Under the pieces are notes generated by a model that saw only the letters and a list, made by a program, of their open reading frames with translations, searched no databases and was not told the origin of the DNA. Made by a program: the position numbers and the translations under genes. Positions 16,627-25,300 of a stretch of 64,000 bases of DNA are shown in pieces; positions within the stretch are counted from its first letter, which is position 1, and every line of letters begins with the position of its first letter. The stretch comes from Asticcacaulis endophyticus (GTDB taxonomy: Bacteria > Pseudomonadota > Alphaproteobacteria > Caulobacterales > Caulobacteraceae). The stretch lies in assembly GCF_014652575.1 (NCBI RefSeq), contig NZ_BMZB01000001.1:919700-983699 (forward strand), written 5' to 3'.

Positions 16627-18141
16627 ATGAAACTAACGATCTACGACACGCTTGAGCGGAAAAAGCGCGAATTTGAGCCGAAAAATCCGGAGCGGGTTAC
16701 GCTCTATGTCTGCGGCCCGACGGTATATAACTACGCCCATATAGGGAATGCCCGCCCGGTCGTGGTGTTCGATGTGCTCTATCGTCTGCTGCGCCATATC
16801 TACGGCGAAGACCATGTCGTCTATGCCCGCAACATCACCGATGTCGATGATAAGATAAATAAAAAGGCGATGGATGAAGGCGTCGATATCTCCGTCATCA
16901 CCAACAAATTTGCCGATATCTATAACGCCGATATGGCCGCATTAAACGCCCTGCCGCCGACCTATCAACCGCGTGCGACCGATCACATGCCTGACATGGT
17001 GGCGATGATCGAAAAACTGATCGAACGTAAAGCCGCCTATGTCACGGACGATGGTGAAGTGCTGTTTCGGGTGGCCGATTATGATGCCGGATCGGGTCGC
17101 TATGGCAAGCTGTCGGGGCGTTCGCTCGATGATATGATTGCCGGCGCGCGGGTCGAGGTCGCCGAAAACAAGGACGATGCCGCCGATTTCGTGTTGTGGA
17201 AGCCGTCAAAGCGCGGTGAGCCGGTCTGGCCGGGGCCGCGCAACCCTGAGACCGGAGATGTTCTGCCGGGGCGGCCGGGCTGGCATATTGAATGTTCGGC
17301 CATGAGCGAAGCGGTGCTGACCCTGCCGATTGATATTCATGGCGGCGGTCAGGATCTGATCTTCCCGCACCATACCAATGAGATCGCACAGTCGTGCGCG
17401 ACCCACGGCCATGACGATCCGGCGGCCTATGCGCGATACTGGATGCACAATGGTTTCCTCGATATGTCCGGCGAGAAGATGTCAAAGTCGCTGGGGAATG
17501 TGGTGCTGGTTCACGATCTGACCCAGCAATATCCGGGTGAGGTGATCCGCTGGGCTTTGTTAAGCGGCCACTATCGTTCGCCTCTCAACTGGACAACGGA
17601 ACTGCTGGAGCAGAGCCGTAAAGAATTGGACTACCTATACGGCATTTTACTACGCCACGAAAATGTTGTGGCATGGGCTCCAAGCGACGAACAAACTCGC
17701 GAAAAGAGAGAGAGTGTTTTGCTCAGTTCGCTTTTGGATGACTTAAACATATCTGATGCTAAAGCGAGGCTCTTTAACTTGAAGGGTGACGAAGGCATCG
17801 ACTTGGCGCACAAGCTTGAGCATCTGGCGAACCCGAATGTTGATAGAACAGCAGATGCCGCTGAAGTTGCGCCTACGGCGGCTTCTCTTGTAAAGCATGA
17901 CTTATTGTTACTCGCAAAAGTGCTCGGTATCCTTCAAACCGACCCCGAAGTCTGGTTTAAGGGCGGTGCGTCGGACGATCTGACCGCCAAGGTCGAAGCG
18001 CTGCTGGTCGCCCGCACGGAGGCGCGCGCCGCAAAGAACTGGGCCGAGGCCGACCGCATCCGTGATGAACTGAACGCGCTCAATATCGAGGTGATGGATT
18101 CACCCACGGGTGCTACCTGGAAACTTAAGGCAGGAGTGTAG
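16627..18141 (+). CDS. cysS: cysteinyl-tRNA synthetase
   Basis: Charges tRNA-Cys. Class I signatures are clear: CGPTVYNYAHIGNARP (HIGH region, about 29-44), zinc-ligand region WHIECSAMS, HHTNEIAQS, and KMSKS near residue 284. 504 aa with the usual DALR and C-terminal helices. An oddity: from about 17620 to 17940 codon use changes abruptly to AGA, AGG, TTA, CTA and ATA, which the flanking parts avoid, with lower GC; this matches residues about 332-438 and looks like a recombined patch. The reading frame is intact. Two bases separate it from the next gene. Confidence 0.96.
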   Translation: MKLTIYDTLERKKREFEPKNPERVTLYVCGPTVYNYAHIGNARPVVVFDVLYRLLRHIYGEDHVVYARNITDVDDKINKKAMDEGVDISVITNKFADIYNADMAALNALPPTYQPRATDHMPDMVAMIEKLIERKAAYVTDDGEVLFRVADYDAGSGRYGKLSGRSLDDMIAGARVEVAENKDDAADFVLWKPSKRGEPVWPGPRNPETGDVLPGRPGWHIECSAMSEAVLTLPIDIHGGGQDLIFPHHTNEIAQSCATHGHDDPAAYARYWMHNGFLDMSGEKMSKSLGNVVLVHDLTQQYPGEVIRWALLSGHYRSPLNWTTELLEQSRKELDYLYGILLRHENVVAWAPSDEQTREKRESVLLSSLLDDLNISDAKARLFNLKGDEGIDLAHKLEHLANPNVDRTADAAEVAPTAASLVKHDLLLLAKVLGILQTDPEVWFKGGASDDLTAKVEALLVARTEARAAKNWAEADRIRDELNALNIEVMDSPTGATWKLKAGV

Positions 18142-18143
18142 CA

Positions 18144-18584
18144 GTGGCTGTTAAGGTTGAATATCGCATCGGCATCGCCGCTCCGGTCGATCACGTCTAT
18201 GAGGTCATTGCCGACATCAACGCCTGGCCGCAGTGGTCACCGATCCATAAGCAAGCCACGGCAACCCTGAAATTCGGCGGTGCGTTCGAGGTGCTGGAGC
18301 ATTACGAAGGGCTCGGCAACTGGGAGATTAAGGGCTTTATTGCCGATTGGTCGCCCCTGTCGCACATCCATGTCGGGGTGCCCAAACGCTTTTGGGAAGG
18401 CAGCCTGACCCGCTATTTCGAGATGGAAGAACTGTCGAAAACCGGCTCCAGCTTTGCGGTCGGTGCCCTGTTCGGCGGCTATTTTTCGGAACGCGAGGGC
18501 AAGCTTTACCGTCCGCATCTGCGCAAAGGCTTCGAAGCCATGGCCACGGCCTTGAAAACCCGCGTCGAAAGTAAAATATTATAG
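18144..18584 (+). CDS. SRPBCC (START-like) family protein, 146 aa
   Basis: A polyketide-cyclase/START-like fold. The N-terminus (YRIGIAAPVDHVYEVIADINAWPQWSP, quoted in parts: APVDHVYEVIADI and WPQWSPIHK) is the standard SRPBCC opening, followed by strands and the closing helix GFEAMATALKTRVES. Ligand unknown. The start is GTG with GGAG 9 nt upstream, lying over the cysS stop; the next gene follows after 2 bp, so cysS, this gene and the IscU-like gene form an operon. Confidence 0.82.
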   Translation: MAVKVEYRIGIAAPVDHVYEVIADINAWPQWSPIHKQATATLKFGGAFEVLEHYEGLGNWEIKGFIADWSPLSHIHVGVPKRFWEGSLTRYFEMEELSKTGSSFAVGALFGGYFSEREGKLYRPHLRKGFEAMATALKTRVESKIL

Positions 18585-18586
18585 GT

Positions 18587-19021
18587 ATGATCGACGAACT
18601 CTATTCCCGCGAAATCCTGAAACGCACCACGCAGCTTATGCACGTCGGGCGGCTCGACGCCCCCGATGGCACCGCCGAGCGCACCTCCAAACTGTGCGGC
18701 AGCCATATCGTTGTGGACGTAAAGATGGACGGCGATATGGTGTCGGATTTCGCGCATGACGTAGAGGCCTGCGCCCTGGGGCAGGCCAGTGCGGCCATCC
18801 TCAGCCAGCATGTGATTGGGGCGACTGTTGCCGAAATCACCGCCGCCCGCGATGCGCTCAAGGCCATGCTCAAAGGCGATGAGGTCGTATTTCCTGACCG
18901 CTTTGCTGATCTGGTGATCCTGAAATCGGTCAAGGATTTCCCGGCCCGCCACACCTCAACCCAACTGGCCTTTGAAGCGACGGTTTCCGCGATTAATGAG
19001 GTCAAAAATAAAGCCGCCTGA
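18587..19021 (+). CDS. IscU/NifU-N-like Fe-S scaffold protein, 144 aa
   Basis: The NifU_N/IscU fold is seen in SKLCGSHIVVDVKMDGD (first ligand Cys) and DVEACALGQASAAIL (second ligand Cys). The third cysteine position of IscU appears to be taken by the FPARHTSTQ stretch, with His, Thr and Ser but no Cys. So it may bind clusters differently or act as a carrier. No isc or suf partner lies nearby; the gene is the last of the cysS operon and ends within a terminator stem. Confidence 0.78.
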   Translation: MIDELYSREILKRTTQLMHVGRLDAPDGTAERTSKLCGSHIVVDVKMDGDMVSDFAHDVEACALGQASAAILSQHVIGATVAEITAARDALKAMLKGDEVVFPDRFADLVILKSVKDFPARHTSTQLAFEATVSAINEVKNKAA

Positions 19022-19040
19022 TCGTCTCAGGCGGCTTTAT
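19008..19040. terminator. bidirectional terminator between the IscU-like gene and the transaldolase
   Basis: ATAAAGCCGCCTGA and TCAGGCGGCTTTAT form a perfect 14-bp stem around a short loop, overlapping the IscU-like stop codon and ending just before the convergent stop at 19045. Confidence 0.9.
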
Positions 19041-19044
19041 AATT

Positions 19045-19698
19045 CTACAAAATCGACTGACCCGTCGAGGCCCAGTCCTTCATAAAGGCATCCAGGCCCT
19101 TATCGGTCAGCGGATGCTTGAACAGCTCCATAAACACCGACGGCGGCAAGGTCGCACAATCCGCACCGGCCAGAGCCGCATCAGCCACATGCTTGGAATT
19201 GCGCACGGACGCGGCCAGAATCTCGGTGTCAAACTCGTGCATGTCATAAAGCTGACGGATATCGTGGATCAGGCCCATGCCATCGGCGCCGTGGTCATCC
19301 AGACGGCCGATGAACGGCGACACAAAGGTCGCGCCCGCCTTGGCGGCCAGCATGGCCTGCGAGACCGAAAAACACAGCGTCACATTGGTCATCAGCCCTT
19401 GCGCCGACAATTCCTTGGTGGCCTTCAGGCCTTCAACCGTCAGCGGCACCTTGACCACGACGTTGGTGGCGATCTTGGCCAGCTTTTCGCCCTCTAAGAT
19501 CATGTTCTTAGCGTCGGTAGATACCACTTCGGCTGAGATCGGGCCGGGCACCAGGTCGCAGATTTCCTTGATGACCTCAAACATATTGCGGCCGGACTTG
19601 GCGATAATGGTCGGGTTGGTCGTGACCCCGTCGATCAGACCGGTTTCCATAAGTTCAGCCAGCACTTTGGTGTCGGCGGTATCAGCGAATAATTGCAT
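19045..19698 (-). CDS. tal: transaldolase / fructose-6-phosphate aldolase family, 217 aa
   Basis: Short TalC/Fsa-type transaldolase of the pentose phosphate pathway. [13 protein letters not shown] begins the barrel; [11 protein letters not shown], the Schiff-base lysine in NVVVKVPLT (about 86), TLCFS and [11 protein letters not shown] are all intact. The length fits the small, decameric group; transaldolase and F6P aldolase activities differ by few residues and cannot be told apart surely. The ATG at 19698 has AGGAG at good spacing; upstream extension is unsupported. Confidence 0.9.
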   Translation of the reverse strand: MQLFADTADTKVLAELMETGLIDGVTTNPTIIAKSGRNMFEVIKEICDLVPGPISAEVVSTDAKNMILEGEKLAKIATNVVVKVPLTVEGLKATKELSAQGLMTNVTLCFSVSQAMLAAKAGATFVSPFIGRLDDHGADGMGLIHDIRQLYDMHEFDTEILAASVRNSKHVADAALAGADCATLPPSVFMELFKHPLTDKGLDAFMKDWASTGQSIL

Positions 19699-19893
19699 TA
19701 TCTGGGCTCCTGAATTCCCTTGGGCGTATATAGGTTCCCGCCTGAACTTCCAAGCGCTTTTGGCTTGAAAAGCGGCCCCCAACACGGTTAAAGGGACTGG
19801 CATTTTGCCGGGAAACGCTCTAATAAGACCGTGCCGGGCCGCAATTACGGCGTCTTTTAACTATGATTTCCGTTATATTTTAAGGTGATTTAG

Positions 19894-20685
19894 ATGGGCA
19901 TGATGAAGTCGGCGATTACCGATATAAAGTCCTCCATCGACAGATTCGATCTGATCTGGGCTCTGGTGGTTGACGATCTGAAGCAGCGTTACCGCCGCAC
20001 CGTGCTGGGCCCGTTTTGGGTAGTTATCGGCATTGGTTTATGGGTGTCTATGACCGGTTTCGTCGGCATGGCTCTGTTTAACGCGGACCTCAAGGACTAT
20101 TTCACCCAGGTCGCCGTCGGCATGGTGCTGTGGATTTTTCTGGTAGGCCTGCTTAACGAAGGGGTCACGCTCCTGCAATCAAACGGCAGTTTTATTCTTA
20201 ATACCAACATGCCGTTAAGCCTTTATATCATAAGGGCTTTGCTGAAGAATGTTGCTCTTTTCCTGCACTATCTGGTCATACCGGCAATCGTGATCGTAGC
20301 GCTCGGCGTCAGCTTTACGCCGCAGGTGCTGTTGGCGATTCCGTTTTTCATGCTGTACGCGTTCAGCGGCCTGTGTCTTGTGACTATTCTATGCTTTTTG
20401 TGCACGCGCTTTCGCGATTTGCAGCAGGCCGTAACAGCATTGCTTCAGATCGTCCCGATCGTCACGCCGATCTTATGGAGCCGGGAGTTTTTACCGGACG
20501 ACAAAAAATGGATCGCAGACGTTAACCCGCTGTATCACTATATTCACGTCATTAAGGCGTCCCTGATCGGTCAGCCTATTGAAGCCCTGAGCGTCACGGT
20601 GGTTGTGACCTCGACCGTCGTTCTGGCGTTTATCGCATTTACGGTATTCACGCTGTGCGGCCGCAAGTCGGTTTACTGGCTCTAA
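19894..20685 (+). CDS. wzm: ABC-2 polysaccharide/O-antigen export permease
   Basis: Membrane subunit of an ABC transporter that moves undecaprenyl-linked polysaccharide across the inner membrane. 263 aa with the ABC-2 motif DDLKQRYRRTVLGPFWVVIG before the first helix (shown as DDLKQRYRRTVLGPFW) and about six membrane helices, ending VNPLYHYIHVIKASLIG and a last helix pair. AAGGTGATTTAG precedes the ATG. Its ATPase partner (wzt) is not adjacent but lies at 32732-33499 on the other strand, beyond a sulfotransferase and two RTX genes, suggesting that an ancestral wzm-wzt pair was split. Confidence 0.9.
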   Translation: MGMMKSAITDIKSSIDRFDLIWALVVDDLKQRYRRTVLGPFWVVIGIGLWVSMTGFVGMALFNADLKDYFTQVAVGMVLWIFLVGLLNEGVTLLQSNGSFILNTNMPLSLYIIRALLKNVALFLHYLVIPAIVIVALGVSFTPQVLLAIPFFMLYAFSGLCLVTILCFLCTRFRDLQQAVTALLQIVPIVTPILWSREFLPDDKKWIADVNPLYHYIHVIKASLIGQPIEALSVTVVVTSTVVLAFIAFTVFTLCGRKSVYWL

Positions 20686-20700
20686 GGTGCGATCGGCTTT

Positions 20701-21957
20701 TTAGTAAACCCAGCGGCTAAGGTTAAGAATCGAATCGGGCTGATATTCAGGCAGCGGCCCAACCTCAAATTCAGATATTTCCAACCCCAGGATACGATCG
20801 TCGCCTGAGTTTTTCGACTTTTGACTAAAGCCGTAATGGATGGCGATATCCAGACGCGCCGTCGAATGATCAAGCTGATCTGGTGTGGCCCACGCCTCAA
20901 CGATAAAGCCATTGTTATTGATCGGCGTGATGTTGACGCCGGTTTTAACACCATCGACCATGAGGTAGAGCGCGTTAACCTGTTCCGGATGCATGAAATC
21001 GGCAACATGCAGGCGCATAAACAGGCCGTCGCTTTTGTCAATCATAAGGGACAGGGCGGACGAGTCTCCCGGCCCGGTCCAGCGGGAAATCTTGTGGCCA
21101 TTGCGTTCACACACATGCCAGCCGTCGCCGCTTAGGTAGTCTTCACCCGAAAGTATATATCCGCGAGGGGGTGTGAGGTACTCAGCCTTTGGCGGTGCGG
21201 GCACCCAGGGGAGTTCGGCTGTTTTTTCGAGCGCGCGGTTATAGATCTGCATATCAAGCTGCACATAGGGCAGCAATAATTCGCGGTCTTCGTCTGTGCA
21301 GCGCGATTTGGCCGGGTTCACATTGTGAGCTTGAAGTGACTGCGGCGGCTGTACGCCCATCACGGCGCACATATGCTGAAAATGCGCGTCAAAGGACTCT
21401 ACGATGCCGATGAAATCCATTTTCTCAAAATTGCTGAGCGCAATTTCCAGTGCGCGCGATTCCAGCGCATTAAGTCCGGCTGACTTTGACTGCAGCCACA
21501 ACGGTCGTGCCGACGGGTCGGAGAACTGGAAATAAGCCGTTATGCCGTTGAAAATATTCTGATATCCGAGATCGAGGCCGGCGTTCAGATAGGCGGCTAT
21601 GCCGTCTTTAGCTGCATCCCGCAGGGTGCGAAGCTTTTCGTTGCTGGCTTCTTCGTCGGTCCAGCGGGAAATCATATTGATTTGTGAGGCCGCCCGGTCA
21701 ACCGGATCACGGAGCCAGGTCAGGTTCAGCGTATTGCCGAGGGCGGCATTCCAGTCCGTCATGCCGGAGGGGTCGTGAATAAAACGGGCTCTGATAACCG
21801 GATCAAGCTGGCGCAATTTGCGCAGGCCGAAATCATTGGTCGGAAAATCTTCCAGCCGCAGACAAAAATCGCTTTTTGTCATGGACAACAGATAGTTCAG
21901 GATGGTGGTCCCGGCACATTTGTTGATGTGGTAAAAAGCGGTTCTAAGCTTGGGCAC
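20701..21957 (-). CDS. carbohydrate sulfotransferase with C-terminal beta domain, 418 aa
   Basis: The N-terminal half is a sulfotransferase family 2-like domain that would use PAPS: FYHINKCAGTTILNYLL (5'-phosphosulfate loop, about 8-24) and LTWLRDPVDRAASQI (3'-phosphate block, about 79-93), then LDLGYQNIFNGITAYF and NFEKMDFIGIVESFD. From about residue 280 a separate all-beta region follows (GDGWHVCERNGHKISRWTGP, cited as GDGWHVCERNG and RWTGPGDSSALSL), of the kind found at the ends of glycan-modifying proteins. Placed tail to tail with wzm (15 bp). It suggests sulfation of the exported glycan; acceptor unknown. Confidence 0.78.
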   Translation of the reverse strand: MPKLRTAFYHINKCAGTTILNYLLSMTKSDFCLRLEDFPTNDFGLRKLRQLDPVIRARFIHDPSGMTDWNAALGNTLNLTWLRDPVDRAASQINMISRWTDEEASNEKLRTLRDAAKDGIAAYLNAGLDLGYQNIFNGITAYFQFSDPSARPLWLQSKSAGLNALESRALEIALSNFEKMDFIGIVESFDAHFQHMCAVMGVQPPQSLQAHNVNPAKSRCTDEDRELLLPYVQLDMQIYNRALEKTAELPWVPAPPKAEYLTPPRGYILSGEDYLSGDGWHVCERNGHKISRWTGPGDSSALSLMIDKSDGLFMRLHVADFMHPEQVNALYLMVDGVKTGVNITPINNNGFIVEAWATPDQLDHSTARLDIAIHYGFSQKSKNSGDDRILGLEISEFEVGPLPEYQPDSILNLSRWVY

Positions 21958-22358
21958 TGTGCTCTGTCTCTCAATGAAGCCGCGGACTATCCGTGTGGAC
22001 CCGTGGGCGGTAAATTGAAACCGGATGAGAAAATAAATTAACCGGCTGTAGTGAGGGCTGTCATAAATCCATAAACCGATAGGTCTGCGCTGTCTAGGCT
22101 ATAACGGTTTCGGGTTAGGGGGTGAGTGGGTTTTGATTGAATATTGTTTTCTTTGGTTATTTTTGTATAAATTTGAATAAAATAAGGTATACAAAATAAT
22201 CCATCTTCACGAAAAGGTTGCATTCATGGCTAGTGGCCCTGTATAAATGCAATAAGAAGATCTTAGTTTGTGGTATTTTAAGGCCGCTTTTTGTGGGTGT
22301 CTGGTGCTGAGGCCACCCCAGGGTTAAGCGGTAATAAGATAATTGTGGGGGGCTTTAT
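21958..22358. promoter_or_regulatory. AT-rich divergent intergenic region
   Basis: About 400 bp between the sulfotransferase and the RTX pseudoprotease, clearly richer in A and T than its surroundings from 22120 to 22300. It must hold both promoters. I see no gene and no convincing consensus hexamer pair. GGGGGG lies just before the RTX start. Confidence 0.5.
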
Positions 22359-25300
22359 ATGGCATTCATCGATATCAACGGGACCGATGTGGCGGGCGAC
22401 CAAAGCACGACAGTCAGTGTTGGCGTGGGCGGCTCTGTTCAGGGCAATGTGGCCACAACGTCCGACTCTGATTGGTATAAAATTGATCTCGTCGCCGGGC
22501 AGAGCTATTTCTTCTCACTGGATAGTGCCGAGGCCTCTGGCCTTGCAGATGCCTACCTCAAGCTCTACGGGCCATTCAATTCTTTGGTTGCCGGGAATAA
22601 TGATGCCGGTGCCGGCAACAATGCCTTCATAAGTTTTACCGCGACCATGAGCGGCAGTTATTATCTGGCGGCCTCTGGCTATGCAGGGACTACCGGCAGC
22701 TATGTGCTGAAAGCCGCAGCCGCACCTGCAGATACGATTGCCGGTGACCGCACCACGACGGCAACCATGATGGTGGGGCAGACCCTGACGGGGCTTGCCA
22801 ATACATCAACCGACAGCGACTGGTATGCCATCCAGTTGACAGCGGGCGTAAGCTACATCTTTACGCTAAGCGGTACGGACGGTGCTGACTATGGCGGCAT
22901 GGATTTCGGCGGGCTCAATATATTGACCGGGCCTGGTGCCTATATGGCTTCGGGCAGTTATGCCCCTGAGTATGCCACGACGGTCTATTCGCCGGTGGCC
23001 AATCTGACGACCGTCACCTTTACGCCGACAACAACTGACACCTATTATATCATGGCGACGGCAGCGGGCGGTCAGTATAATCCGGTCGACCGCTATGCTG
23101 GTGGTTATACCCTTACGGCCAATGTGCTGCCCGCCGATATTGACGCGCAGGGGGCCGTGACGCTTACAGCGGGTCAGTCGGTCTCAAGCCGTTTTGAAAC
23201 CACGACGGATGTTGACACTTTCAGTGTAAGCCTGCTCGCCGGACAGACCTATAGCTTTTACATACTGCCGACGGGAAATGATCCGGTCAGCAGCAGTGAA
23301 CTGCTCATCTACCCGCCGTCCGGCACGCGCCTGTCCTCCAGCGGCGATCTTTATAATGATAATCTGGCTGAAATTACCTTTCAGGCGACGCAGACCGGCG
23401 TTTATCAGGTGGCCGCAAAAGGGTGGGGCGGCAGCTATACGCTCCATTCCGCTCAACTCGCCAACTTGCCCGCCAATACAACCACGCCTCAAGCCATTGC
23501 CGTCGGGGGCGACGATTATTACGGTTATCTGTCGTCGTCGACTGACCATGACTGGGTAGCCGTCGATCTGGTAGCTGGCCAATCCTATATTTTTAACATG
23601 GATGCGGTATCGCGCTTCATTGACCCGCAATTGAGTCTGGTTAACGCTGCGGGGGTAGTGCTGGCGACGAATAATGATGTCCGCGATTATGTCAAAGACG
23701 CGCAGATCGTCTACACAGCCACGCAAACCGGCAGATATTATCTTGATGCCGGTGCCTTCAGTAATTCGGGCGGGACGTACCTGCTCAGTGCGGCGCGGAC
23801 GAGCGATGGCGCGGGCCAGACCACTCAAACTGCCGCAGGCATGTCCATCGGGCAAATGGTAACGGCGGCTCTGGATCATGTCGGCGATCAGGACTGGTAC
23901 GCGGTGACGCTGGCTGAAGGGGCGACCTACAGTTTTGACCTCTATACCACCGGCCCGGATGCCATCAATTATCCGCGGCTTATTATGAAGTCAGCAGATG
24001 GCACGATTGTGGGCGGGGGAAGCGTTTCTGCTGCCGAGATACATACGCGCTTCACGGCTACGGCTGGCGGTACCTATTATATCAGCGTCGAGTCAAACGC
24101 TGATGCGTCAACGGGCGGATACCGGCTATTGTCTGCTCTGATCGATGACATTGCCAGTAATAATACCACCCGCGGCGTCATTGGGGTTGGCCAGACGATC
24201 AACGGTACCATAGACTTCGCGTCCGAGTATAACATTAGTAATGTCGCGGACAGTGACTGGTATGGGATCGATCTGGTCGCTGGTCAAAGCTATATCTTTA
24301 AGCTGGATAAGGCCGCCAGCGGTCTGGCTCTGGACCCGTTTCTGACCTTATACGACAGCGAAGGCAACTACCTGTCCTCTAACGATAATGGTGCCCCGAC
24401 CTATTATTATGAGGCCGGCGGCAATGCGTTCCTGCAGTTTATCGCCAGCGCCACGGACACCTATTATCTGGCGGCGCGCGGGGCGGGCTCGCAAATGACC
24501 GGTGGTTATACGCTGAGTGCGCAGACCACGAATGATATTTTCGATTCCACACAAACCCATACCGCTCTGACGATCGGGGGCAGTCTGGAAAGCACGCTTG
24601 ATACCGCGACAGACCGCGATTGGGTGCGCTTGAACCTGGCGGAAGGTCAGAGTTATGTGTTTAGTGCCGATCCGCAGGCCGGTTCCGGCCTTACGGATCT
24701 CAGGCTTGAACTTTATGACGGCTCCGGCAATATCATAAGAACGGCCATTCTCGGCCCGACCGAAGATGGCGCCGCCATGCGCTATACGGCCTCGCATTCT
24801 GGCACCTATCCCGGCACGTTTTATCTGGCCGTATCGAGCCGTAGCGGCGATACCGGCGGATATAATCTTCGCACCATGGCCGCGGCGCCCCAAAACCCGC
24901 TCGATACCATTGATGGCGACACTCAGGTCGCGGGTACGCAAGTTAAGGTCTATTTCGCCGGAGCCAATGAAAGCTTTAGTGGCGAAGCTGGCAATGTACC
25001 CTGGCGCGGCTCCGATATCGACGGGTTCATGGCGGCGGCCGGGACCTGGTCGGACTATGCCAATATAGGCTTTACGCGGGTTCTTAACGCGCAGGATGCT
25101 GATCTTGTGGTGATGCTGGACTCAAGCCCCGGTGAAGCCACGCGGATCGAAGGGGTGGGCAGCGCACCTGATGTCGTGGTGATGAATTCGGCAAGTCTTG
25201 GCTATGGGGTTCAGGCCGGAACATCCGCCTACTGGGCGTTCCTGCAAGCCTCCGGTCTGGCGCTGGGCCTGAAACAAACCTATGTCTGGACACCAACGGG

